Shown here one piece after another: positions 1 through 13,100 of a stretch of DNA of 64,000 nucleotides. Within the stretch, counting starts at the first letter, position 1. Each line of letters opens with the position of its first letter. Made by a program: the position numbers and the translations under genes. The notes under the pieces are model-generated. The model saw only the letters and a list, made by a program, of their open reading frames with translations. It had not been told where the DNA came from and made no database searches. The stretch is from Pararge aegeria (lineage: Eukaryota; Arthropoda; Insecta; Lepidoptera; Nymphalidae): contig NC_053202.1 of the NCBI RefSeq assembly GCF_905163445.1, positions 806,001-870,000 on the forward strand, read 5' to 3'.

Positions 1-232
1 TTATTGAGAATTTCAACAACTTACGTTGTACAATATATTGTGGTAAATATAACCTTACTTCCTTGTATCTCCATACTTCCTTGTTTATTTTTCAAGCCTA
101 CTCTAACAATATTTATATTTGGCGCTTCTTTTAAGAGTTACCCTGATGCAAATGTGGCGCCATCCTAATTTAATACATTTTGACGACACTTTTTCATATA
201 CACAGATAACTCTCCTTACCTCTACCCTCCAT
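1..232. mobile_element. Right half of a TIR element (MITE), cut by window edge
   Basis: The first 232 bases are nearly identical to 45807-46036, the right half of the complete TIR element at 45603-46036. The copy ends with the same terminal motif CCCTCCAT at 225-232. Only a few substitutions separate the two, so both copies look young. The left half lies outside the window, so the target duplication cannot be tested here. No coding frame is visible. Confidence 0.85.
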
Positions 233-1076
233 AATTCCTTCTACAACTAATCAATATCATACATCTGTGGACTCGAATTGAGTTGCCAGCTTCTAAAATA
301 CGTCTTATATTTTGTTTATACAAGAATTTTTTTACAAGTTAAATTAAATTAAATTGAATATACACTTTTATAAAATAATTATTGTAAATATATGAAATGT
401 TTCGTTTTCGTTTCACATGTTAAACCTGAAGGTGTATGAGATAAATATACAATGAATGCAAGCGTCTACATAATTATTGGAAGCAAAAACGTAGAAGTCT
501 TCTTGAAAAATAAATATCTAGTACAACCTCAAGATGCTGAATTTCTGTAAATTCCAATAGGCTGTCTTTATTATTATTTTTATTTAAGTTTGAGGAAGCA
601 ATGTTTTCTTATCTCCATACTGCATGGATTATAGGGTAAAAGCTCAGATGAAGAAGCCACAAAATAATATATTTTATAAGTTATATTAAACGTATGTAGA
701 TATAAAGCTGATATTTTTTATACAACAGATGCATTTTTGTATACCGCTGGTCATACTTGAAAGAAGCTTTTTTGAATTATTGCAGATGATCATGGTTGTA
801 TATTATCACGCTATATCCTAATCCCATATTTAATTATGGTCCGTGGCTAATCCACGAAGAAATGTTATTAACAATTATTATTTCTAGATTTCTTTTTTTG
901 TAGATTTTTTGGATTGAATTTATATTTAGTAGACTAGCAACATTTTGAAACTCGCCATTTTGCGAGAATGTCAGCCAAATCATCAACCCGAGTTTTTATA
1001 TAAAAAATTTATGTTATTTTACGTGAAATTACTGTGATTTAGTTTTTGTAATAACACACAACGACCGTGCAGTGAA
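233..1076. other. AT-rich 5' flank and probable 5' UTR of lqfR
   Basis: No coding frame or recognisable repeat is seen. The transcription start of lqfR is probably in the last part of this stretch, but there is no clear TATA box or initiator I would stand behind. Confidence 0.4.
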
Positions 1077-1126
1077 ATGGATCGATTTATAAGCATGTGG
1101 AAGGTCCGGGAGCTGGCGGATAAGGT
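1077..1126 (+). CDS. lqfR: lqfR exon 1 (start, ENTH helix 0)
   Basis: Encodes residues 1-16 and two bases of codon 17. Donor is GTAAGT at 1127. The alternative donor two bases earlier would break the phase with exon 2. The amphipathic ENTH N-terminus reads MDRFISMWKVRELADK. Confidence 0.92.
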
Positions 1127-4100
1127 GTAAGTGGGCACAATATTTTAGACGATTTTATGTAAATTAACATCCTTCACAATAAAACTGGTTATTTATAGAT
1201 TTATTACCCTAATTGAACGAATATCTACACGCTTTTTCAAATTGTTTACTTTTGACTTGTTCGTGAAAATAATCACAACATCTTCAATAATTTTTTCTCA
1301 CTGACGAAGTATTTTCTTATCACTTTTAAACATTGAAATTGATTAAGGATCATGATAAGACACAGATTTAACCGGTTTTGACCTATTTGTGTATAAAACT
1401 CGAAATTTATTCAAAGATGCTCAGATATTACTTAAAAGTTGTACCATTACGAAAAAAATCCTAAAGGGGTTTGTAGGAATGTGACGTCATTAGCTAAGTG
1501 ATTTTAAATCAAAATAAAAGACTAGAACTTGTTGAACTTTTGAGCTGAAGGAACATAGCGCATGAGGTTAAGTCCACTGTACGATAGAACTTGATTGCAA
1601 TCTTCCTTATCTGTACATGATGATGGAGGGTAAGATGAAAGTGGGGTAACCTGAGGGTAATGGTATTAATAGACTAGGTTAATATGAGATTTATCTTTTT
1701 ATAAGTGTAAAGCGGTGATAGCCCAGTGGGTAGGAGCTTAGGTTCTCAAAGGCCAGCTTGGTGGACTATGGCCTTAGCCCCTTCTCATTGTGGAAGGAGA
1801 CCTGTGTCCTGTAGTGGGCCAGTAATGGGTTGATATGATGAAGTCTAAAGATTGTTTTAAAATACATGTAATACATTGATGTTACTAATACATTGATGAA
1901 TTTCTTAATGGCAAGGTTGCTTGGAACCAAGTTGTCTGCTTTCAACATTATGATAAAAAATGAAAAATTGGTCACTAGAAAAAATAAATACCTTAAGCCA
2001 CAGACGCAAAGCCCAATGTCTCAAGACAGAGTTGCAGCTAAAAAAGAAAGAAGTAAAAAAAAAAAACTAGAAGATAATGGTTTAACGGGGGCACGAAATA
2101 TAATTATTGCAGTTCCACTGAGCCATGACAACAGAGCACAATCTTAGTGTATTACATATTACACTGTACCATACACATCAATGCAATGATTTATAAGTTG
2201 TAAAATTATGTTGGAAAAGAGCAAATGCTAAGGTTTGTACCTGCTTTTACTCGGTAGAATTTGCCTTTCAAACTGGTGGTAGAGTCACTACAAACAGACA
2301 TAATTGATGAGACAAAAATTATCATAATTATTTACAGCCAAACCAAAAACCACCCAAAATAGTGTTAAATGCTACAGTTAAGGTTTTTTGAGATATTTAC
2401 AACCTACCGGTACATAACAGAATTGTTCAAATAATTACTTAATTTGATCAACTGCTGCCAAATTTCAGAATGTAGTAATTATTTTTTTATCACTTTTGTA
2501 GGAAACATCAATTATTTTGAATATAGCCTAGAGTTACTGCAGATAAGATACATGTAAGGAAATCACAGTTATTTTTTTTATCATATAAAGTGGACATGTA
2601 CAACTCAAATAACTTTTTATTGATTTAATACCTATGTAAACCAAGCAAACATTTTTTGGGAACTAATTGTTTTGAGAGTGAGAGTTTCATACATGATGAG
2701 TTAATAAACTATATTATTATTGTTTGCAAATTGATGGTTCTGCTCAAACAATGGTTGTAGCAGTATATCTACGTTACATACTTACAATGGTCTCATAAAA
2801 CATTGTTCAACCTAGTAAGGTCTATATTATGAAAACTAAATGTTGGCAGCAATGTGGTCTGCATTCTTTGGGGACTAATTGCTTTGCTGAGCTGAAATGT
2901 ATCCTCTTTTTGTCATCTGGGTGCATAAGTAATAAAGATTAATTTTAAGGGTTCCATACCCAAAGATGGCCTACAGCCTACAGGACATTACTTAGCCTCT
3001 ACTTTCTTTCCGTCCAGTTTGTCAGCGGGCTGTATCTAATGGACTGTAATAGCTATTTTTATTTAGTGTAATTGCAACAAATTTTAAACTTCATCATATC
3101 AACCCACTACCGGGTCTACCGGTTCACTACAAAGCATGGGACTCTTCTTAGAATAAGAAAAATTTTCCTGCATTCTATAAAGCGGACAACCATTTATGCA
3201 GAAAGATGGTCAAGAATAACAGTATTTATCGCTGTGAAGAAATACATAGAGGTAGGTAGTAGAACTACATGTTGCTCGCGACTTCGTCCTGCGCCTGGTT
3301 TTGTTTTTAAATAGAATAGAATATAATAAATTTTATTGTTTTAACTGTGTACACATGTTGTAAGTGGGAATAGTTCCAACAGTTTGCCACTTTCTTGCGT
3401 GCAATTTTCTTAAATATTTAGAGTTTATTAATTAATATTAACAAATTAATGTAACACTTAAAATTTTAAACTTTAGAAACGAACTAAGAACTCTCACACA
3501 AATATATACGCCTTACATATTTTAAGTTGCATACCTATTCTTAAAAAGTAATCGGAATTTGGGTGTAGTTTTCATAAACTTTTTAAACTCGCGACTACTT
3601 CAACGTTAAATATCCGATTGGAATGAATAAAATAGTATTTGACTGCTATATAAATACCTTTGGTGATGAAACTATTTATTTGAATAAGAAGTAATACTGC
3701 AATACTAATGTAACCCACTTTTGTTTCTACCGGCGATCTTGTAAAATTTTATAAGACAATTCGCTATTACGACTTAACTATGATAGTTAGATATGTTCTC
3801 TCGCCGACTTCTTTGTAGGTAAAAATGGTAACTTAAATCATAAAACACATAATTTTTATGTATCATCAATAGTTTTCTTAGCACATGGTTGCCTGGCACA
3901 AATCGCTTCGCTAAGGCCGCCTTTTGTATTCTATTATTTCCACTTCCGTTTTTGTGTTTCTCTTTTCGTCCTTTATTTTCCTAACTGTGTACAAGAGTTT
4001 AAATAAAAAAATCCATCTCTCCCAATTTCTTTGCAAAATATATTATTATAGCCTATGTTACTTCATGATAGTTTCGCGAAGATATAGTGAAAATCGTTCC

Positions 4101-7100
4101 AGTATTTTCGGAGCCTATGGGGTACAAACAACCAAAAAAAAATTTTTCCCGCTTAATAATATTAGTATAGATTTGTTAAGTCCTTTTAACCATAATTAAG
4201 ACCACTCAGCAGCACGTGTTGTGCTCTGCAGTTTTCGACTTGGGTCAACTTTGCTCACTGAACAATTAATAGAAGAAGTCACAAACATGCGAAAGCCGTA
4301 CATATTTGGCTTGTTCAAAACGTTTAAAGTTTCCCAACATCTCTGTAGCCTTGATTGCTTCTTTCTTGAACGCCGCTTGCGTAATGTTTTTTTTTTTTTT
4401 TCGCAATATGGTAATTATAAGCCATTATATGGAAAGGTCTGCTTCTGATATATGGACTAACGGGCAATTAATATTGTTTTAGGGGCGTTCGTAACCTAAC
4501 CTTACGTTGAAGAGAGGGGAGGTCTGGGCAAATATCACGCAATTTTTTTTCTGATTGGAACAAAAAAAAATACTATTTTGGTCTATTTAATCTAGATTGT
4601 ACATGCTTAAGATTTAATTTTAAATGCAATCGTAATACGATTCAGATCATTCGCATATCATTCAATAATTTCATTCATACTTCGACGTTATAAATCTACT
4701 GACTGTCAAACCACCATATTTGTTTTATACCATTTATTTTTTTCTTTTTTCAATAAAAATTCAACGCGTTTACGTAAGAAACCCACATTTTGAAAATTCT
4801 CACGTGAGATTGGGGGATGGGGGAGGGGGTTAAATATAATCTCACGACATCTCACCACGTAATTTACTGACGCCCCATTTGGCGATTTCTATTAAGAATT
4901 TTTTAGTAGAAAGTCAGATCACTCCTTCTGTCATTCCGTTTGACTGCTCTTCCTTTGTATTTTAATTTTTAATCAATACTCGGAAAATCATTCGTATAAC
5001 CCGCACCGTTAAAGAATAGATCTCATACATACGCACAACCAGTGGTGTGCATATGTCTCGTATATAATGTTAGAGTTATAATATTTTTTATAACATTTAC
5101 AATGCCTATCCTTAAGTTTTTTATAACTCGTAGTGGTGATTTTCAATGCACGCCACTGCGTACAACATTCGCTCGTATATTTTGCGAAGGACCGCGTTTA
5201 TAAATCTTTTCTTTAATGGACATATGTTCTCGAGGTGAGTTTTTTTTCAATAAGCCGTATTATTTATCTGCGGGTTTCCATTGTCGCAGCACCAACGTGG
5301 TGATGAACTACACGGAGGTGGAGGGCAAGGTGCGCGAGGCCACGTCGGACGAGGCGTGGGGGCCCACGGGCCAGCAGATGCAAGAGCTGGCGCTCGCCAC
5401 GTTCACGTACGAGCACTTCCCCGAGGTGATGTCCATGCTGTGGCGCCGCATGCTGCACGACAACCGCGCGCACTGGCGCCGCACCTACAAGGTGAGGTGT
5501 GAACTGCGCAAAGCTGAGGTTTAGGCGCACGAGGCCACGTCCGAGGCGTGGAGCCAATAAGCTAAATAAAAATATGATGTCCGCTTTTTGGGCAAGAAAT
5601 CACATTGTGCCTGAAGTGAAGGCCCACAGTTTAGTATGTCTCGTGTACCGAGTGTCGTACTAAACATGACTCAAGTGCCTATTATGCAAGTACGTCTCGT
5701 ATCTGTATACAGGTCGCAAGTGTCTTTTATGCAAGTTTAGAACGTCTCGTATATAGGACCCAAGTGACAAGTGTATTTTATGTGATATTAGTACATCTCG
5801 TATACTGGTCGTAAGTGTCTTTTATGCAAGATTAGTACATTTGACGGCCGAGTGGCGCAGCGGGCAGCGACCCTGCTTTCTGAGTCCAAGGCCGTGGGTT
5901 CGATTCCCACAACTGGAAAATGTTTGTGTGATGAACATGAATGGTTTTCAGTGTCTGGGTGTTTATCTGTATATTATAAGTATTTATGTGTATTATATTC
6001 ATATGAAATATTCATCAGCTATCTCAGTACCCATAACACAAGCCTGTGTGTATTGTCGTAGTAGGTATATTTATTATTATTTATTATTTATTTATCTTGT
6101 ATACAGAGTGCAAGTCCCATTTATGCAAGTTTAGTACGTCTCGTATGAACGTCGCATCTTGCCGAGTACGTTTAGTTATGAAACTGCCGCGTAATAAGCG
6201 AGTACTCGGCCCATCACTAAAAGCATGTCTTTATGTCAATCAAAGTTTGCCTCTAAGAGATTGCTTGCAGCAATAAGGCTGCCTTTACATGGCAACAATA
6301 TTCGAGGCCTTTTTTCGTCTTCTAATGTTCTGCGTTTCATTTCGCAGTGTCTACTGCTTCTCAGCTACTTGGTGCGCAACGGGTCGGAACGTGTGGTGAC
6401 GTCGGCGCGGGAACACATCTACGACCTGAGGTCGCTTGAGAATTACACGTTTGCGGACGAGCTCGGCAAAGATCAGGTGAGCATAACGTCGACATGTGCT
6501 AGATGGGGTATTGAGATACCACCCATAGAAGTGTACATAAAATAATATTTAAATAATTCACATAAATTACAAAAATAGATAATTAATAATAAATTAAATA
6601 GATATACTTACTTTATATACGTACACAAATAATAGAATACACTTATAATGGCCATAAAGATGCCAGAAAAGAGAAAAAAAGAGAGAAAATAATAATAAAT
6701 GTACTACGGCAATACGCACATCGCCATCTATCCCCAAAGTAAGCGTAGCTTGTGTTATGGGTACTAAGATGATGATCAATAATTTTACGAATAATTAGCT
6801 GTCCCGGCGAACTTCGTACCGCGGATAATTTTTCTTTTAATGAATGTTAAATTTTAATACTCATTATTCTATTCCGGTCTAAGAGAAATCCAAAAAATCA
6901 AATATCATAAAAATTGGTCCAGCCGTTCTTGAGTTATAAATGGTGTAACTAACACAACTAGCTGTCCCCGCGACTTTCATTTCGCCTTAATATATTTTAC
7001 ATCTCAATGCCTTTATAATGTACAATACGTAAAACTCATCTTACTCCGGACCTCTCTGTAGGTCACATCAACCGTTTTACGATTAGGTACAGACAACATG

Positions 7101-10100
7101 AAGTGCGCTGTCATTTGTGTTTTGTTACTAATGAACGGCTTGATAAAAAATGAATTTTAATACTTATTATCGTATTCCGGACTAACAGGAATCAAACAAA
7201 TCAAAAATAATTAAAATTGGTCCATCCGTTCTCAAGTTATAAATGGTGTAACTAACACGACTTTGTTTTATAAATATAGATATACATAAATACTTATAAA
7301 ATACAGATAAACACCCAGATACTGAAAAACATTCATCACAATGAAATAAAAAAGGAAATTATAAAATACAAATACTACTAAGGTGGTTTTTTAGGTAATG
7401 ATTTACTTGAATATGGGAAGAGACGTGGGAGAGCATTCCATAATCTTACAGCTTCAATTGAAAAAGAATTGGAATAGATATGAAAGCGTCTTTATTTAAT
7501 TACTTTAAACGCACATAACTTAATAAAGTTACAGGTGCTGGGATTATAATTTTATTTTAATTTGATTGAAGTCTTAAGTAATGTAATTGAATTGTTATAA
7601 TTATGTTTTTGTTTCTGTTTTTATTTTTTTTATTTTTGTTCTCGTTTTAATCTGCTATGTATTTAATTAGTGTAATTGGTGCACTAATTGAATAAAAAAA
7701 TCATCAACCGGGCCACTACAGTGCTTTTTAAGTATTTTTCACAACAATTTTAAGTTTTTTTTTTTGAGTTTGTAGGCACTAGATCCGGCTGGTTTAGGTC
7801 ATAGCTTGATGGATCTTACAGCTCATACTCTCATCTCTTCCTAATCGTTTTTTCTCTTTCTAACTGACATTCTAGTTTTTTATTCGCAAGCTGTGGCAGT
7901 CTCTAATTGGGTCTACAATTTAACATTAGTATGTTTTTCATTTTCTGTTTCATTTCTGTTTCTGTGAGTTATTGTGAATAAATAAATTAATGTTCAAAAA
8001 CTTCTCGCAGGGTATAAATGTAAGGCACAAGGTCCGCGAGCTGATCGACTTCATACAAGACGATGAGAGACTTAGAGAAGAGAGGAAGAAGGCAAAGAAG
8101 AATAAAGACAAATATATAGGTGAGTGACATTGCCTTAAATTCAAAATTTCTTTTTTCATGTAGGCAGGTATCACAGGCACTTATGAAGCGTTCATACATA
8201 TATGTTAACATAATTGTAAAGCTAAAGCTACAAGGGTTCCAAACGCGCCCTGGTCTAAGAAGAGCCCACAACAAACTTAGCTGGGTAATTTTTATTAATT
8301 TTTTTTTGTTATCACTATCTCACGGTAAATTTATATTGAGCATGAAGTTAGAGCAATTCACACCCATGCTTTTTTATTGTTTACGTTCCATTCCGCACTT
8401 GGCCAGCGTGGTGGACTACAGCCACTACTCTTCCCACCATGAGAAAGGGTAACCCTTCTCATGGTGGGAGGGGACCCGCGCTCTGTAGTGGGCCGGTAAT
8501 GGGTTGATTGCATTACTAAAGACTTCAATCAAATTAAAAAAAAAATAGAATCCCAGCAAGCACCTCTAACTTTTCTAAGCTATGTGCATTTTAAGTAATT
8601 AAAATATCACTTGCATCAACGGTGAAGGAAAACATCGTGAGGAAACCTGCATGCCTGAGAGTTCTCCATAATGTTCTCAAAGGTTGGAGTCCACCAATCC
8701 GCACTGGGCCAGCGTGGTGGACTGTGGCCTTAACCCCTTCTCATTGTGGGAGGAGACCCGTGCTCTGTAGCGGGTTGATTTGATGATGATACATAGACAT
8801 TTTTTTTTTTTTATTACACTGCAAGTTAGTCTGCAATCTCACCTGGTACTTAGTGTAAGTGATGATGCAGTCTAAGATGGCAGCGAGCTAACATGTTAGG
8901 GAGTATAGTATAGTAGTCATACCCCTAATCGGTTTCTACGCGACATCTCACCGGAACACTAAATCGCTTAGCGGCACGTCTTTGTCGCTAGCGTGTTAAC
9001 TAGCCACGGCTAAACCCGACGCTCGATTGGCGCAGTTGGCAGCGACCCTGCTTTGCCTAAGGCCGTGGGTTCGATACCCACTACTGGAAAATGTTTGTGT
9101 GATGAGCATGAATGTTTTTCAGTGTCTGGTTGTTTATATATGTATATTCTAAGTATTTTATTTATAAAAAAATATTCATTAGTCATCTTAGTACCCATAA
9201 CACAAGCTAAGCTTACTTTGAGGCTAGATGGCGATGTGTGTATTGTCGTTGTATATTTTATATTATTTAAAAAAATAAAATAAAAAAAAACCTCCCACCA
9301 GGAAAATTCAGAAATTGTAAATTCCCAAATTGGCCCTGCGGGGAATCGAATGCGGGACCTGCTACTTGAATTCACAGCGCTCACCGTTGCGCCAGGGAGG
9401 TCTTTACATTGTTTAGTTACATTGTTTAGTTTAAAAAAAAAAAAAAAAGTAGTTTAACCATCTGCTGTAACTTACAGCTAACTGGAGTGGTTAAAGAAGA
9501 ACAGGTTAAGGTACAAGTCACTTTCGTTCGCAGGGATGTCGTCGGAGGCCGTTGTGATGGGCTCCCGCACCGGCGCGGGCGGCATGGCGGGCTTACGCGG
9601 CGGCGGCGGGGCGGGGGGCTGGGGGGAGTACAGCGACCGGAGTACCGGATGGGGTGCGTACTTCGATTTAACTGTTGGGCTCTTAACAATTATTCACTGT
9701 AAAGTCAATTCGTAATCTCTACTCATAATAATTGTTAAACTTCATAAGCGTTAAAAGTTGATCATAGTATGATTTTGATTTTGAACAAAATGCCTATAGC
9801 CATAATGTACCATTATTGAAATCCAAGGCAAAATTATGTGACTGGTTGGGTTGATAAATGCTATTACTCGAAAGAGTTCTTGGATAATAAAATATAATTT
9901 ATTTTGGTACTAATTTAATTTATATGTTATTTTTTAATTGACATTATAAATGTATTATTCCATACAGTGAAATTAATGAGATTTTCAATGCCAATGCCGT
10001 TTACAGAACCGTGATAGGTGGTTTGGATTTATTTTATGCGCACGTCGCATTTCTCTGAAAAGTGACGTGTTAATATCTTTATTTTATCAACAAACACGTA

Positions 10101-13100
10101 TACATTTCATGAGTGTGAAGCCTTGTCTCCTGCGGTAGTTTAAACTGTGTTACAGGAGGCAGTGTCTTCCCTATATCTATGGTCTTATTAACAAACGTTT
10201 GACAATTTAACAGGCAAAACTATATAAAGGAAAAAAAATATATCAATTCTTGAGGCGGGTGCTTAGGTACACTGAATGATGAAATATAAAAGAAAGTAGG
10301 TAGAAAATTACGTAATAGTTGTGACAACTGACATTCTGATTGATAAAGGGTTAAGATGCTTAGCAATTTTTTCATTGTAAAGTCAACATCTCCTGCGGAT
10401 GCTTCGGTGTCGGAGCGAAACGTGCGTAGTGCGTGCGCGTGCGCGTGCGCGTGCGTTTGGCGTGGAGTATAAAGATTGAAGTAATTATAAATTACTCCAT
10501 ACAGATTCTCCTACTTATCTCGGAGTATAGCAAATTAAGCTTAGTTTTCACAATACATCATGGAATTCCGCAAAGTAAAAAAAAAGATTTGCTTCTCAAA
10601 TTTTTGCTTCTCTCCAAATAGTAGGTATTTTATTAAAAAATGTAATGACATTTCTCTTTGCAGATGACTCTAAAGAAAGGAATGACGAAGAAGAATATGA
10701 GAGAGAGGACTCTGATGGGGACTATAGTCATAGCGGACACGGGAAACCACAGAAGTGAGAATAATCTATACTTCTCTATTAATATTATAAATGTGAACGT
10801 TTTTATGGATGTCTCTGATACAATCACGCCAGAATGTCGGAACGACCTGAATGTCATTTAGCACACATATAGATTATAGTCTGGAATAACATATAGGCTA
10901 CTTTTTATACAGAAAAAATAAACGGAGTAACTCGTAAACTAATTTATCCCAAGGAAACGTGGGAGAGATTAGCTATGTTTTTTCACAGAGCAAGCAGTGT
11001 CAGTTCAGGGATTTAGACTTATTCATCAATTTCTAAGCGAACGAAGTCGTATGCAACAACTAGTATAATCCCGTCGATTAAAGACACTAAAAAACACGTA
11101 AATGTAGTGTTTGTATGCTCATTGGCCTGTGCCAAAGAGCATAACCTGATATACCTGTGTAAGTTGGGTAAGGCATACAGCTGTTGTTGCATTGAGTCCA
11201 TTTGATAATTTTGCCATCAGGTTTACCGTCTGCTTGGTCCGTGAGTTATAACTATTAGAAAAGTTATGTTGGTATGTTCATTGGCATAGTGAGGTTAAGT
11301 TTATTTTCTCTGTGCGTTTATATCGCATCGCACACAGTCGTTGTATTGTATCTTTTTTTCAATTCCAGAGAGAACGTGTACCGCGACGCGGAAGTGATCG
11401 CGGAGAGTCCGCCGCGCAGCGAGCGACCGCGTGTAGAGCGAGACGGCAAAGCGCTCAACATAAGCTTGCGCAGCCCCGCGCGGCAAAAGCCCGCCACGCC
11501 CGTCAAGAAAATCGACCTGGGTGAGAGCGTCATATGCTGTAGTATAGAAATCAAAACTGACCACGAAAGCAATGGCGTGCATACAAGCATAAATACAGTG
11601 CATATCCCCCCCACGAGCTTCAGAGAGGCGCGATCCCGGGCGTCTAACAAAGCCAACAAGAGGGACATGCCGTGGTTGTTTTAAGTTTGGGTATACCCCT
11701 TTAGAGGGGGGAGTCCCACATAACCTCCGTCCTGCCCAAGGGAGGTAGCAATAAAGTTTTGGCACCGCGCCAAAAAAAAAAGGCCTACTTTATGAGCACT
11801 TTTGAAACATCAAGTATGTATGTTTGTAGTGACTCTTCTACCGAAAGGATAATAATAATAATAATAATAATAAAGCTTTATTTACATTCCTTACAATTAA
11901 GTATCTTACTGGCTAAATATAATAGAGTTAAATACAATTTTCCTTAATCCTAAATTCTTATTTTCTATTTTAATGTTTATGTACTTATACTATCTAATTT
12001 ACGTAAGGACCGCCAGCGGCGGTAAAAGCCTCCTCCATATTTTTCCATTTGCACCTGTCCCTTGCAAGAGTACTCCATGTCTTACCCGCAACTTTCGCGA
12101 TGTCGTCCTCCCATCTTTTCAATGGCCTACCGGGTCTTCTCTTCCAATCCATGGGATGCCAGTTGGTAACAATTTTTGTCCATCTACTATCTTGACATCT
12201 TTGAATGTGACCCGCCCATCTCCATTTAAGTTGCATAATTAGCTTTATGGCGTCTCTTGCTTTGGTCTCTCGTCTTATATCAGAGCACCTAATGCGGTCT
12301 TTTAGTTTAAGGCCAACTATACTCCTCTCCAAACCTCTTTGACATGTCCTTATTTTTTTCAATGTCCTGATTGAGAGAGGCCAGGACTGGCATGCATAGG
12401 TAAGACATGGTAATATACACGTCTCTAGCGCTTTTGTTTTTAATCTTATTGGTAAATTTCCTTTAAAAATTTCCTTCATGCTCCAATATTTTTTCCATGT
12501 ATTGGTGATTCGTCTATCTATTTCTTTGTCAATAGAGTTTTGGAATGAGATCAGATGACCAAGATAGATACATTCTTCTACGTATTCTATAACTTTCGAT
12601 TGTATTTGTATCTGACTGCATGTGGAGTTTGTGATAATTTTCGTTTTTTCTTGATTTATAAGCAGACCTACATATACTGTAGACCATCTGAACTTTCAGA
12701 AAATAGTACTATGTCGTCCGCAAACCTCAGGTGTGACAAGAAGCTACCGTATATCTTTAGCCCGACGTTGTCCCAATTAACTCAGTAGTCCAAGAAACTC
12801 AGTAGTTGCTCTTTAAGGACCATTCCACCCTATTCCCCACGTTGAGAAACAGGTATACTGGTGTCCCGGCAGCATCCCCCCCGAAATCTACCAGTTTTCG
12901 TATCAGTGGGCATTACTCACGCAGTAGCGCATGCTTCCAGGCGCCGCGGCGTCGTACGGCAAGGCGGCGCCGGCGGCGAGCGCGCCCACCACGCACAAGT
13001 CGCAGGAGCTACTAGACGACCTATTCAAGACGTGCGCCGCGCCCTCGCCCACGCCCACGCACGACGCCCACGAAGACGACTTCGACCCCCGGTACGTTTA

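Larger units (their letters stand above)
1127..5289. other. lqfR intron 1
   Basis: 4.2-kb AT-rich first intron. It holds a SINE (1711-1850), a degenerate repeat piece at about 2940-3310 and a PIF/Harbinger-like MITE (4482-4876). The 84-codon Lys-rich frame at 1893-2147 has no family resemblance and is probably chance. Confidence 0.5.

Noticed and set aside
1893..2147. 84-codon Lys-rich + frame in lqfR intron 1
   Set aside because: Low complexity, partly SINE-adjacent sequence, no splice or promoter context.
5264..5557. Frames on both strands over lqfR exon 2
   Set aside because: Shadows of the GC-rich ENTH exon; only the + frame with TNVVMNYTEVEG is real.
5843..5925. Possible functional tRNA (A and B boxes present)
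   Set aside because: Repeated many times with a long non-tRNA body; it is the head of SINE family A.
5630..6150. Possible CRISPR-like array of repeats
   Set aside because: Units are imperfect with no unique spacers, in a eukaryotic intron; a minisatellite.
11301..11765. 154-codon - strand frame over lqfR exon 7
   Set aside because: Antisense to a GC-rich exon, whose composition removes stops; no recognisable protein.
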